Positions 1 through 6,010 of a DNA stretch of 8,213 nt are shown piece by piece. Positions within the stretch are counted from its first letter, which is position 1. Every line of letters starts with the position of its first letter. The notes beneath the pieces were generated by a model, which had not been told where the DNA came from, did no database searches, and was given only the letters and a program-made list of their open reading frames with translations. The DNA is from Bacillota bacterium (GTDB lineage: Bacteria > Bacillota > Clostridia > Lachnospirales > Lachnospiraceae), in contig JAEZZO010000060.1 of assembly GCA_023418475.1 (NCBI GenBank), positions 1 through 8,213 on the forward strand, written 5' to 3'. The translations under genes were made by a program, and so were the position numbers.

Positions 1-77
1 TACCAATTTTTAGCTATTCAGTACAGGATACAATGACTGTCATACATTTTTAGCTCTGTTTATAGAGGTAACTATTT

Positions 78-112
78 AAAGAAAAGCCTTAAAATTCAAT
101 ACTTTTAGGCTT
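78..112 (-). terminator. Rho-independent terminator-like hairpin, minus strand
   Basis: On the minus strand AAGCCTAAAA (112-103) pairs with TTTTAAGGCTT (94-84) across an 8-base loop, with one bulged base, and is followed by TTTTCTTT. A T-run after the stem exists only in the minus direction, so it would end transcription coming from the integrase remnant at 185-331. The stem is AT-rich, so its strength is uncertain. Confidence 0.45.
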
Positions 113-119
113 GACATTA

Positions 120-331
120 TAGGAAGGTACTCCAGGTATAAATCTTATGTATGGTAATACGTTCCTGCTAATTTAACATTGCCTTCAAATCTTTTTTCGC
201 TTTTCTTTCAATAGTGCACGTTCCGCCTTCTGGTCATCATATTTCGAATGACCAATAGCCATTTTTGATTTTAATTTCATCTCCACCTGATGAATCAATG
301 ATTGGTGTTTCTTTTCTCTTTTACGAGCCAT
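120..331 (-). pseudogene. Tyrosine recombinase (integrase) N-terminal fragment, truncated
   Basis: An open frame of 48 codons runs from the ATG at 331 to the TGA at 185-187. It is preceded by AAGGACG at a normal ribosome-binding distance. The peptide begins MARKREKKHQSLIHQVEMKL and goes on with KSKMAIGHSKYDD, a basic N-terminus like those I recall from clostridial phage and ICE integrases of roughly 370-400 residues. In another frame further on (149-120) the minus strand encodes HKIYTWSTFL. Such integrases carry a similar KIYSW-type stretch at the start of the core-binding domain, so a frameshift and deletions appear to have broken the gene. No catalytic residues remain. A hairpin terminator lies at 78-112. 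It could instead be a short basic protein expressed in its own right, but the frameshifted continuation argues for a remnant. The family call rests on remembered resemblance. Confidence 0.55.
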
Positions 332-587
332 TTTTACCACGTCCTTTGATTGTATTTATAAGTTAAAGCTGAGCATGCCCAATTTATTTAAATCACAAGG
401 CATAGTGATTATTTCTCCTAAGGATACAGTCAAAGGGTATCCAGCCTGACCATTATTACCGGAGTGATTTTTAATGGTCTACAATCTCCAAACAGTGGTT
501 TGTTTTATAAAGTTCAACTACAGATACATCTTAAGTCAAGAAAACTTCGTTCTCTCTTCTTTTCTTCTTACAGACCGCCGGTTTATC

Positions 588-649
588 GGCAATAGGGTTT
601 TATTAGTCAACCAATATTGCCTTATAAAACAAAATGTAAATTTTGTTTT
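588..649. repeat. Two adjacent inverted repeats in T-rich DNA
   Basis: GGCAATA (588-594) pairs with TATTGCC (615-621). Just after it, AAAACAAAAT (626-635) pairs perfectly with ATTTTGTTTT (640-649) around a 4-base loop. The second hairpin opens a strongly T/G-biased tract on the plus strand that runs to about 715, with repeated TTTGT. No thymine run follows in the plus direction strong enough to call a terminator, and the role is unknown. Confidence 0.5.
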
Positions 650-773
650 CAGTCTGTTTGTTTCATTTGTTTGTAAATTTTTAAATGTTTTTGTTTGTTT
701 TGTTTTCTCCTTTCGTCTCGAATACAATTTTAATATGCTATTATTCATTCAATGATATCGAAAGAAGTGACAT

Positions 774-822
774 GATAACCGTTTACCCGTTCTAAATAAA
801 AAATAGACGGGTACCCGTTATC
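774..822. repeat. Imperfect inverted repeat with 12-base palindrome
   Basis: GATAACCGTTTACCCGT (774-790) is an imperfect inverted copy of ACGGGTACCCGTTATC (807-822). The right arm itself holds the perfect palindrome ACGGGTACCCGT (807-818), and TACCCGTT occurs twice in direct orientation, at 784-791 and 812-819. These are the only GC-rich words in a very AT-rich neighbourhood, which suggests a protein-binding or replication/transfer site. No neighbouring gene identifies it. Confidence 0.55.
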
Positions 823-837
823 TAGTTATTTATTGAG

Positions 838-876
838 AAGTGTACACATTTAGAAAAAAGTGTAGATAATACACTT
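838..876. repeat. Repeated AAGTGTA motif with perfect hairpin
   Basis: AAGTGTA (858-864) and TACACTT (870-876) form a perfect 7-base inverted repeat around GATAA. A third copy in direct orientation, AAGTGTACAC, sits at 838-847 and contains the palindrome GTGTACAC. The arrangement resembles an operator or iteron cluster. It is about 220 bases upstream of the methyltransferase gene, which is too far to assign confidently to its promoter. Confidence 0.5.
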
Positions 877-984
877 CGTCTGGATTGAATGATAAAGAGA
901 TATTATTGTGGTGGATTAAATGCATAAGTTAAGATAAAATTGAATTAATAATGAGTTTTTCATGTAACCAATTAGTAAAAATAA

Positions 985-1008
985 TATGTTGTATGATAAA
1001 TCAACATA
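985..1008. promoter_or_regulatory. Inverted repeat upstream of the methyltransferase promoter
   Basis: TATGTTG (985-991) and CAACATA (1002-1008) are perfect inverted copies with a 10-base spacer. The pair lies 29 bases upstream of the -35 box at 1038. Its size and position suit a dimeric DNA-binding protein, possibly the XRE domain of the downstream gene acting on its own promoter. The link is inferred from position only. Confidence 0.3.
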
Positions 1009-1037
1009 CACGTTACCTTACATATCCTATGAATGTA

Positions 1038-1066
1038 TTGGTAATGAAAAAATTTTGGTTTATACT
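1038..1066 (+). promoter_or_regulatory. Sigma-A-type promoter for the XRE-methyltransferase gene
   Basis: A -35 box TTGGTA (1038-1043) and a -10 box TATACT (1061-1066) are separated by exactly 17 bases. The start codon follows about 30 bases after the -10, leaving a short leader with the ribosome binding site AGAAGGGG (1082-1089). Confidence 0.55.
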
Positions 1067-1098
1067 ATACCTAAATAAACAAGAAGGGGTTGTACGAA

Positions 1099-2067
1099 AT
1101 GAATATTGGTTTAACGATAAAGAAGCTTAGAAATCAGAAGAATATAAGTCAGAAAGAACTGTCCGAAAAACTTAATGTTTCATGTCAGACAATAAGTAAA
1201 TGGGAAAATGATAATACGTATCCAGATATAAGCATGATTCCTATTATTGCAGATTATTTTCATGTTACGATAGACACGCTTTTTAACGGTGTAATAGAAA
1301 GTGCGGATGATGTTATTTCGGGAGCAATGAGGGACAATCTTGCTGAAAATAACAAAGGTTGGAATATTGCACAAAAAAATGGATGGACAGGAACGATTCT
1401 CCCGGAGTATGGTGCCTATACCCCCACTGAAGAAAAGTTACACCTGTTTGATGATATACAAGAAAAATCTGTTCTTGAAATCGCATGCGGAGATGGAAGG
1501 TCATTACTCTATTTAGCAAGAAAGGGTGCGAAAGATTTATACGGACTTGATATTTCGGAAAAACAAATTGAAGCGGCAAAAGACAATTTGAAGAGTAACA
1601 AAGTCAAAGCAACTCTTTTTGCATCTCCAATGGAGGTTAACCCTGGAATCCCATTTCATCATTTTGATTGTGTATACTCTATATATGGCATTGGCTGGGC
1701 GCAGGATTTGTATAAAGTATTTGGACTTATCTCTAAATATCTTAAGCCAAAGGGTAGATTCATCTTTTCATGGGACAATCCAATGCTACCGTGCATAAAA
1801 GAGAAAGGTGGCGAGTACTTGATTACTGAATCATATGTTAAAGAACAGGAGAGGCAGTGGACCAAGTTCGGAGAACCCCTTACCACAAGAAATTGGAAGA
1901 TTTCTTCATACATAAATGCTCTCATCAGTTCAGGTTTTGAAATAGAAAGAGTAATAGAAGAATCTGATGGCTACTCAGTTTCTGCACCTTTTACGGAAAA
2001 ATACTATTCTGAACATAAAGCTTCAATAATCAATCACACGGTAATAATAAAGGCACAGAAGAAATAA
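1099..2067 (+). CDS. XRE-family HTH domain fused to SAM-dependent methyltransferase
   Basis: A cytoplasmic protein of 322 residues. Residues 2-60 are an XRE/HTH_3 DNA-binding domain: IGLTIKKLRNQKNISQKELS, then VSCQTISKWENDNTYPD, the standard Cro/CI-type recognition helix. After a linker, residues 115-225 form a class I methyltransferase fold. It has the SAM-binding motif VLEIACGDGRSLL (125-137), an acidic residue after strand 2 in YGLDIS (148-153), and the post-motif LKPKGRFIFSW (215-225). The C-terminal part (230-322) probably holds the acceptor site. The substrate cannot be read from sequence; the family methylates small molecules, proteins or RNA. The ATG at 1099 sits 9 bases after AGAAGGGG, whereas a TTG at 1090 touches the ribosome binding site and is unlikely. 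The gene stands alone, and the fused repressor domain suggests self-regulation, which is inferred. Confidence 0.9.
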   Translation: MNIGLTIKKLRNQKNISQKELSEKLNVSCQTISKWENDNTYPDISMIPIIADYFHVTIDTLFNGVIESADDVISGAMRDNLAENNKGWNIAQKNGWTGTILPEYGAYTPTEEKLHLFDDIQEKSVLEIACGDGRSLLYLARKGAKDLYGLDISEKQIEAAKDNLKSNKVKATLFASPMEVNPGIPFHHFDCVYSIYGIGWAQDLYKVFGLISKYLKPKGRFIFSWDNPMLPCIKEKGGEYLITESYVKEQERQWTKFGEPLTTRNWKISSYINALISSGFEIERVIEESDGYSVSAPFTEKYYSEHKASIINHTVIIKAQKK

Positions 2068-2136
2068 AAATTCTACTTTAGCTTATCTTTTCCTTCTTTG
2101 GCTTTTAAAAAAATAGAGATACCTATCAAAAGAAAA
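2068..2136. other. Spacer after the methyltransferase gene
   Basis: A pyrimidine-rich stretch followed by an A-rich one, with no hairpin and T-run convincing as a terminator for the methyltransferase gene. The next strong terminator in the same direction is at 2261-2298. Confidence 0.4.
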
Positions 2137-2216
2137 GCACACATTCTATGTGTGTGCAAGTATATGTGCAGATAAATAACAGAAGCCGCAAACCTCCTAT
2201 TTATCAGTATTTGTGT

Positions 2217-2249
2217 GCGCGGAGATTTGTTCGAATCCCGTCTCGCGCT
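2217..2249 (+). other. tRNA 3'-end fragment, probable att core
   Basis: TTCGAATCCCGTCTCGCGC (2230-2248) reads as the 3' end of a tRNA gene: T-loop TTCGAAT, 3' half of the T-stem CCCGT, then a 7-base acceptor strand CTCGCGC. The matching 5' half of the T-stem, the anticodon and the D-arm are absent, so it is not a functional tRNA. GCGCGGAGA (2217-2225) is a near-perfect inverted copy of TCTCGCGC (2241-2248), centred on TTCGAA, giving the dyad symmetry expected of an integrase core site. Elements that insert into tRNA genes leave exactly such 3'-end duplications. The amino acid specificity cannot be told. Confidence 0.6.
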
Positions 2250-2260
2250 TAATGAAAAGT

Positions 2261-2298
2261 ATCGCTAATCCTTATAAATCAAGGGTTAGCGATTTTTT
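2261..2298 (+). terminator. Rho-independent terminator
   Basis: ATCGCTAATCCTT (2261-2273) pairs with AAGGGTTAGCGAT (2281-2293) over 13 positions with one G-T wobble. The loop has 7 bases and the stem is followed by six T residues (2293-2298). It lies just after the tRNA 3'-end fragment, where a tRNA gene's own terminator would be. It may also stop read-through from the methyltransferase gene. Confidence 0.85.
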
Positions 2299-2356
2299 GT
2301 TACTTGAAAATCATGTGTGCAAGATGTGTGCAACATCCTTTTACGTATGGGAACTG

Positions 2357-2713
2357 CTATAATGCCTTATCCATATAGGAACGATTCTTTTCTATTTCAT
2401 TGTAATTGTAGATATAGCCCTTCGTTGTATCGGTATCTTCATGGCCCATATACACACTGATTTCCTCCAAAGGCATGCCTTCTGCATACAACCGACTAGC
2501 AAAGATTCTTCAAATACAATAACTACTTTTAACCTTTACTCCAGCATCTCTGCAATACTTCTCCAGCCAGTAATTAAAGCTTCAGCTCGTCTTTCTTTCA
2601 CCATCGGACTGTGTGAAGAGAAATTCGCTGTCAGGTGAAAGTTCTTTCACCTCTTCCAGAATATTTTTTGCCTTTTTTGATAAAGGAATCGTTCTTATGT
2701 CTCTCTTCTTTTT
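2357..2713 (-). pseudogene. Tyrosine recombinase (integrase) catalytic-domain remnant
   Basis: One minus-strand frame of 119 codons encodes the C-terminal catalytic part of a phage/ICE-type tyrosine integrase. It begins KKKRDIRTIPLSKKAKNILE, continues through FNYWLEKYCRDAGV, then FASRLYAEGMPLEEISVYMG, GHEDTDTTKGYIYNYNE, and ends at TAG (2359-2357). Two in-frame TGA codons (2584-2582 and 2512-2510) break it. The conserved HxxR box should read roughly SSHCIRRTFASRL but here reads SSYCI, stop, RIFASRL, so the catalytic histidine is lost and the stop takes the place of a residue usually arginine. The GHED box and the nucleophile tyrosine of the GYIY stretch remain. Everything N-terminal is gone, and TAA lies just before 2713. 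It cannot make an active enzyme. It sits next to the att-like region, in the usual order for an integrase and its site. Confidence 0.9.
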
Positions 2714-2769
2714 TTAAGCTAAGATTATGGTTGAATCACTTGTTTAATATTTAAAAAAAATATAAAAAT

Positions 2770-2817
2770 CCAATAACCCATTACTCATACATAATTATGA
2801 TGTGTAGCCATTATTGG
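2770..2817. promoter_or_regulatory. Nested inverted repeats upstream of the GNAT promoter
   Basis: CCAATAA (2770-2776) and TTATTGG (2811-2817) are inverted copies almost concentric with the perfect palindrome CATAATTATG (2790-2799). The structure ends 6 bases before the -35 box at 2824, a typical place for an activator site or an upstream terminator. No T-run follows, so a binding site is more likely. Function is unproven. Confidence 0.3.
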
Positions 2818-2823
2818 AATTCA

Positions 2824-2852
2824 TTGCCTAACACAAAAAAAATTGATATAAT
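2824..2852 (+). promoter_or_regulatory. Sigma-A-type promoter for the GNAT gene
   Basis: A -35 box TTGCCT (2824-2829) and a perfect -10 box TATAAT (2847-2852) are 17 bases apart. The leader to the start codon is about 70 bases long and contains the ribosome binding site AAGGGGG (2918-2924). Confidence 0.65.
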
Positions 2853-2929
2853 AGACATCACAAAATAATTCTTCATATGGACAATTACAAATATATTAGA
2901 ATTCATATCTATTATGTAAGGGGGCTCTG

Positions 2930-3748
2930 ATGATACAAATTAGTAAGGATACAAAGATAAAAGATGCAACTAATGTCGTAAATGAAAGATCTCCAAGTTT
3001 TTCTGGTATTGTGAAGCGAGAATGTAAAGGTAAACTATGGGTTGACAATATTGAAAAACCAAGAATTGCAATTGCCGAGTCCTATGCAGTAGGAAGCTTT
3101 GCATTCCTAGGCACATATGAAGCAAGTGAAGACTTTCTATATTTAAAAGATTTTTTAGAAAATGAGTTGTTTTATTATTTAAAGAAAATTGGGTATGATT
3201 GTTTTGAATTTTCTATTGAAAGTGAAAGCTTACGTAAAGATATTTTAGAACTTTTTAAAGACAAACCAATCCAAACAGAAAAAGAATTCTCGTTCAGAGT
3301 TAATGAAATACCTAAAAATAATATAGGTATTCCAAAAGAATATCAATTAAAAAAAGTAGATGATAAATTTTGGAGCATATTAACAGAAGGTAAGTTTGAA
3401 AATGAGGATTTTTTAAAAGTTCGGTTGTTGGAATCATGGTATTCGTTTGAAGACTTCAAGGAAAAAAGTATTGCATATTGTATTATTTTAGGTAATCGCA
3501 TCATTGCTGTAATGGTTGGAACTGCATGTTTTAAAAATGTAATAGCAATAGATATTGAAACAGAGGAGAAGCATAGAAGAAAGGGATTGGCTTATGCTAT
3601 GGCAGTAGAATTCATAAACGATTGTTTGAAAAATGAACTTATTCCACAATGGGATTGTGTTATATCAAACCCAAATTCATATAACATGGCTAGTAAATTA
3701 GGGTTTGAGAAAATAAATGAAAATACAGTCTATTGGTTCAATATTTAA
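2930..3748 (+). CDS. GNAT-fold acetyltransferase (GNAT_acetyltran, ZmaR-like family)
   Basis: A cytoplasmic protein of 272 residues. The C-terminal half (about 135-270) has the GNAT acetyl-CoA fold. Strand 4 and motif A are IDIETEEKHRRKGLAYAMAV (207-226), with the pyrophosphate-binding RRKGLA loop, and the following NPNSYNMASKLGFEK (248-261) is the usual strand-5 and helix-4 region. The N-terminal 130 residues look like the extra domain of the two-part GNAT_acetyltran family, which includes the zwittermicin A resistance protein ZmaR. That similarity is from memory, and no substrate can be named. The ATG at 2930 lies 5 bases after AAGGGGG. The gene stands alone, with its own promoter and 350 bases of non-coding DNA behind it. 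It may detoxify an amine compound or acetylate a cellular amine. Confidence 0.85.
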   Translation: MIQISKDTKIKDATNVVNERSPSFSGIVKRECKGKLWVDNIEKPRIAIAESYAVGSFAFLGTYEASEDFLYLKDFLENELFYYLKKIGYDCFEFSIESESLRKDILELFKDKPIQTEKEFSFRVNEIPKNNIGIPKEYQLKKVDDKFWSILTEGKFENEDFLKVRLLESWYSFEDFKEKSIAYCIILGNRIIAVMVGTACFKNVIAIDIETEEKHRRKGLAYAMAVEFINDCLKNELIPQWDCVISNPNSYNMASKLGFEKINENTVYWFNI

Positions 3749-4103
3749 TCAAGTAGCGTTATGATAAGACAGATGAATGCTCTTTCTTATGTACGTATAA
3801 ACAAGATATGCTGGAAAGTCCCTTTCAAGGGTGTAATTTTTCTGTGTCCGAAGTTGAAATCAAATAATTTATAACAGTTTAAACGGTTATACCAAGAATT
3901 GGAATCCTATAAAGTTGAATTCGAGATTGGATGAAATTGCGTTAAAGAGTATGCACTTCCGATGGAACAGAAAACTTTAAGATAATTTATAATTTTAAGT
4001 TAGCTGCTCTCATTTTAAATATTAAATTTCGAATTATTATTTTAAATGTCCCAAAATATCAAAAAAAGATTTACTTATTATGTTAGGCTGAAAGAAGAGG
4101 ATA
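3749..4103. other. Intergenic stretch with possible degraded coding fragments
   Basis: No intact gene is visible in these 355 bases. Short open pieces lie in different frames: MLESPFQGCNFSVSEVEIK (3808-3864), FKRLYQELESYKVEFEIG (3878-3931) and, after a stop, NCVKEYALPMEQKTLR (3935-3982). Their composition is protein-like, so they may be what is left of one decayed gene, but I recognise no family. I see no clear terminator behind the GNAT gene, and no clear -35 box before the AraC gene; TATTAT at 4076-4081 is a possible -10. Confidence 0.3.
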
Positions 4104-4994
4104 ATGTATCGTTGTAATGATGTGATTGATTATTTAAAAGATAAAATCCGGAAAGAACTGGACAGTGTTGACTGCAATAAAGTCGCATTATACAGTGGTT
4201 ATTCGATAAAACAAACGAATAGGATTTTCTCTGCGCAGACTGCTATGAATCTAGGTGAATATATCAAAAATAGAAGAATGGCACAAGCTTTAATAGATTT
4301 AAGATATACTGATTTAAGTATAATTCATATAGCACAGAATAATGGATTTGAAACTCAGGAAAGCTTTACCAGAGCATTCAAGTCAGCATTTCATATTACT
4401 CCCAATAAATTTCGTGAGTATGGGCGACTAGAATGTAGCGAAATTGACAAAGCATTAAATGAAGTAATTGAGGAAGCATCACACGAAAATGCACGAAACC
4501 GAAAGTTGGAACTGCCAGAACCCACAGTGCAATTAGTTATGAAACCGCGAAGCCTTTGGTATAGCCTTCAAAGAAATACGAATAATTTATTTCCTCATGA
4601 TTTTTATACCAAATGCCAAAAAAAAGGATTTCTAGAGAATATAAACAGGGTAAGTAATGCAACATATTTAGAAGGTGTATATTTAACTCACGTTTATATA
4701 GGACAGAAATTTTCTTCACTGACTCTGGGATTCGATACTGTTTACAAAGAGGATGCACTTAATTATGATGGATTTACAGTGAATATTTGCCCGCAATCCG
4801 AATATTTAGTGGTAAATGTACCTCCATATATGAATTATGAACTCGGTGGTCATGTCAAAGCAGCATGGGACGTATTTTCCAATTTCAATTATTCAAAGTA
4901 TAATTTGAAAAGAGACTTAGATCATGCCCCTATTTTCGAGTTAGACTCAGTAATCAACGGTTACACTTTATATTTTCCTGTTACAATAATATAA
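4104..4994 (+). CDS. AraC-family transcriptional regulator with GyrI-like effector domain
   Basis: A protein of 296 residues. The N-terminal 105 residues are a complete AraC/XylS double helix-turn-helix. The first HTH is around VALYSGYSIKQTNRIFS (27-43), and the second holds the signature IIHIAQNNGFETQESFTRAF (73-92) followed by KSAFHITPNKFREY. A charged linker (110-135) leads to a C-terminal GyrI/Rob-like effector-binding domain (about 138-296), which in this family binds small hydrophobic or cationic ligands. The order HTH first and ligand domain second is that of Rob and many clostridial drug-responsive regulators. The start follows AGAAGAGG (4093-4100). The next gene, a zinc protease, begins 17 bases after the stop, so the two are probably one transcript. 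The regulator may control that pair and perhaps itself. The ligand is unknown. Confidence 0.9.
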   Translation: MYRCNDVIDYLKDKIRKELDSVDCNKVALYSGYSIKQTNRIFSAQTAMNLGEYIKNRRMAQALIDLRYTDLSIIHIAQNNGFETQESFTRAFKSAFHITPNKFREYGRLECSEIDKALNEVIEEASHENARNRKLELPEPTVQLVMKPRSLWYSLQRNTNNLFPHDFYTKCQKKGFLENINRVSNATYLEGVYLTHVYIGQKFSSLTLGFDTVYKEDALNYDGFTVNICPQSEYLVVNVPPYMNYELGGHVKAAWDVFSNFNYSKYNLKRDLDHAPIFELDSVINGYTLYFPVTII

Positions 4995-5011
4995 TCTGGA
5001 GGATATGTATA

Positions 5012-5857
5012 ATGCAAATTGAATTAATACCAGCTTATTTAAAACTTGAGGATTACATTCAAGAAGATCATCAAGATCAGGACACTTGGGAAAAAATCAT
5101 GGTAGAACCCTATTGGAATATATTATCGCAATGGGCGCCCTTTCCAGAAGATTATAAGAAGCCTGCTTGTCATCTTGACAAAAATGTAGCAAAACAACAG
5201 TTAGAAACACTCAATAAGGTAGACTGGGATAAGGTTATGAAAACATTCCGCTTGGTTTGTAATGTATTGCCAAAGGAGGATGATGATGTTATGTATGTAG
5301 CAATTTATCCATCAAATACAGAAATGCCGGAAGGCATTTATGGAACCGGAGTCTGGGGCAATATTATCTTAAATATAAATGCTATGAACAGTAATTTTGA
5401 AAAATGGCTTCCGTTTGTTTTTGCTCACGAATATCATCACTGTGTCTGGGGAAATTATTGGTATTGTATACAAAATGGGGCTGGACTTCATGATTGGTTT
5501 ATTGAAAAAATGATAATTGAAGGTGAGGCAGATGCCTTTGCTGAGAGTATTTTTGGAGATATGAAACCATCCTGGCATTTTGGTGTAAGAAGTGAGGATG
5601 AAGCTAATCTATGGAATACATACAAAGATGTCGCTGAAAATAGTTTGTCACCAGAAGATGCTGGTAAATATCTATTTGGATGCGAAGAATTAGGAATACC
5701 CCAAAATGCCGGTTACTATTTTGGTATAAAAATAATAAGGGAATATATGAAGGAAACCCAGATGAATGATATGATAGAAATATTAGAAACACCTTTGGAA
5801 GTAATTTACAGGGTTTATAAGAGTAATTCAAGCTTACCCAGAGCAACACCAAATTAG
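5012..5857 (+). CDS. DUF2268 (YjaZ-like) predicted zinc-dependent protease
   Basis: A protein of 281 residues with no signal peptide or membrane segment, so probably cytoplasmic. The zinc-protease motif is clear: FAHEYHHCVWG (137-147) contains HExxH (H139-E140-Y141-H142-H143). About 27 residues on, IEGEADAFAESIFG (169-182) supplies the expected third ligand, a glutamate, in the EGxAD form typical of DUF2268 proteins such as Bacillus YjaZ. The region before the motif (GVWGNIILNINAM, 113-125) matches the strand that precedes it in this family. Physiological substrates of DUF2268 proteins are unknown. GGAGG at 4998-5002 is 9 bases from the ATG. The close spacing to the AraC/GyrI regulator suggests a co-expressed regulator-protease pair. 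It could also be a stress or peptide-processing enzyme independent of that regulator. Confidence 0.87.
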   Translation: MQIELIPAYLKLEDYIQEDHQDQDTWEKIMVEPYWNILSQWAPFPEDYKKPACHLDKNVAKQQLETLNKVDWDKVMKTFRLVCNVLPKEDDDVMYVAIYPSNTEMPEGIYGTGVWGNIILNINAMNSNFEKWLPFVFAHEYHHCVWGNYWYCIQNGAGLHDWFIEKMIIEGEADAFAESIFGDMKPSWHFGVRSEDEANLWNTYKDVAENSLSPEDAGKYLFGCEELGIPQNAGYYFGIKIIREYMKETQMNDMIEILETPLEVIYRVYKSNSSLPRATPN

Positions 5858-5935
5858 TTGATATACCAATTAATTGCATAAGAGAAGTTGAGGTATATCA
5901 AGATATAAAATCGAAAAACAAAAGTTATTATATCT
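5858..5935. promoter_or_regulatory. Two consecutive perfect inverted repeats, candidate operator region
   Basis: TTGATATACC (5858-5867), starting on the base after the protease stop codon, and GGTATATCAA (5892-5901) are perfect 10-base inverted copies. Sharing base 5901, AGATATAA (5901-5908) and TTATATCT (5928-5935) form a second perfect pair of 8 bases. All four half-sites share a GATATA-like core, and CATATACC recurs at 5947-5954. No T-run follows, so these look like binding sites rather than terminators. They lie between the protease gene and the SF0329 gene and could be where the AraC-type regulator or another factor acts. Confidence 0.45.
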
Positions 5936-6010
5936 AAAACAAATACATATACCATGTTCTTCGATCACAACACATATGTGTTTCTATACTTATTGAAATG
6001 GAGTGATAAA

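Larger units (their letters stand above)
332..1037. other. Gene-poor, repeat-containing intergenic stretch
   Basis: I find no convincing gene in these 700 bases. On the minus strand just upstream of the integrase fragment, an open stretch of 40 codons (478-359, stop at 356-358) ends 24 bases before its start. Inside it, an ATG at 403 preceded by TAGGAGAAA would give a 15-residue peptide. It may be the tail of an upstream gene or a leader peptide, and I do not recognise it. The longer open frames between 474 and 755 are low-complexity (Phe, Val and Leu on plus; Lys, Thr and Asn on minus) and look spurious. The stretch is notable for inverted repeats at 588-621, 626-649, 774-822, 858-876 and 985-1008. 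Confidence 0.6.
2137..2333. other. Candidate integrase attachment (att) region with arm-type repeats
   Basis: The hexamer GTGTGC occurs five times here: inverted at 2137-2142, and direct at 2152-2157, 2213-2218, 2315-2320 and 2326-2331. The last two are parts of ATGTGTGCAA repeats set 11 bases apart, one helical turn. They flank the tRNA-like core at 2217-2248 on both sides. This matches the usual plan of tyrosine-integrase attachment sites: a central core with dyad symmetry and outlying arm-type sites. The remnant of such an integrase begins 24 bases to the right, with its 3' end facing the site, as is usual. An additional inverted repeat, GATAAATA (2171-2178) and TATTTATC (2198-2205), lies between the left arms and the core. 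Confidence 0.6.

Noticed and set aside
536..748. Open frame of 70 codons on the minus strand
   Set aside because: Lys/Thr/Asn-rich mirror of the same T-rich tract, with no family resemblance; probably chance.
474..755. Open frame of 93 codons on the plus strand
   Set aside because: Low-complexity Phe/Val/Leu content caused by a T-rich tract, no ribosome binding site, and no family resemblance.
1090..1098. TTG start three codons upstream in the methyltransferase gene
   Set aside because: The TTG directly abuts AGAAGGGG with no spacing; the ATG at 1099 has 9 bases of spacing and opens the XRE domain.
2217..2249. Functional tRNA gene
   Set aside because: Only the T-loop and 3' half are present; there is no anticodon arm or D-arm upstream.
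2137..2333. CRISPR-like repeat array
   Set aside because: The GTGTGC repeats are too short and irregularly spaced for CRISPR, and no cas gene is near; integrase arm sites fit better.
2441..2638. Open frame of 65 codons on the plus strand
   Set aside because: It lies antisense to the integrase remnant at 2357-2713, which has clear homology on the minus strand.
3808..3985. Possible decayed protein gene between the GNAT and AraC genes
   Set aside because: Three short open pieces in different frames with no recognisable family; recorded only in the description of the gap.
5954..6010. ATG 19 codons upstream in the SF0329 gene
   Set aside because: No ribosome binding site, and the extra residues do not belong to the family, whose members as I recall them begin at MSKT.
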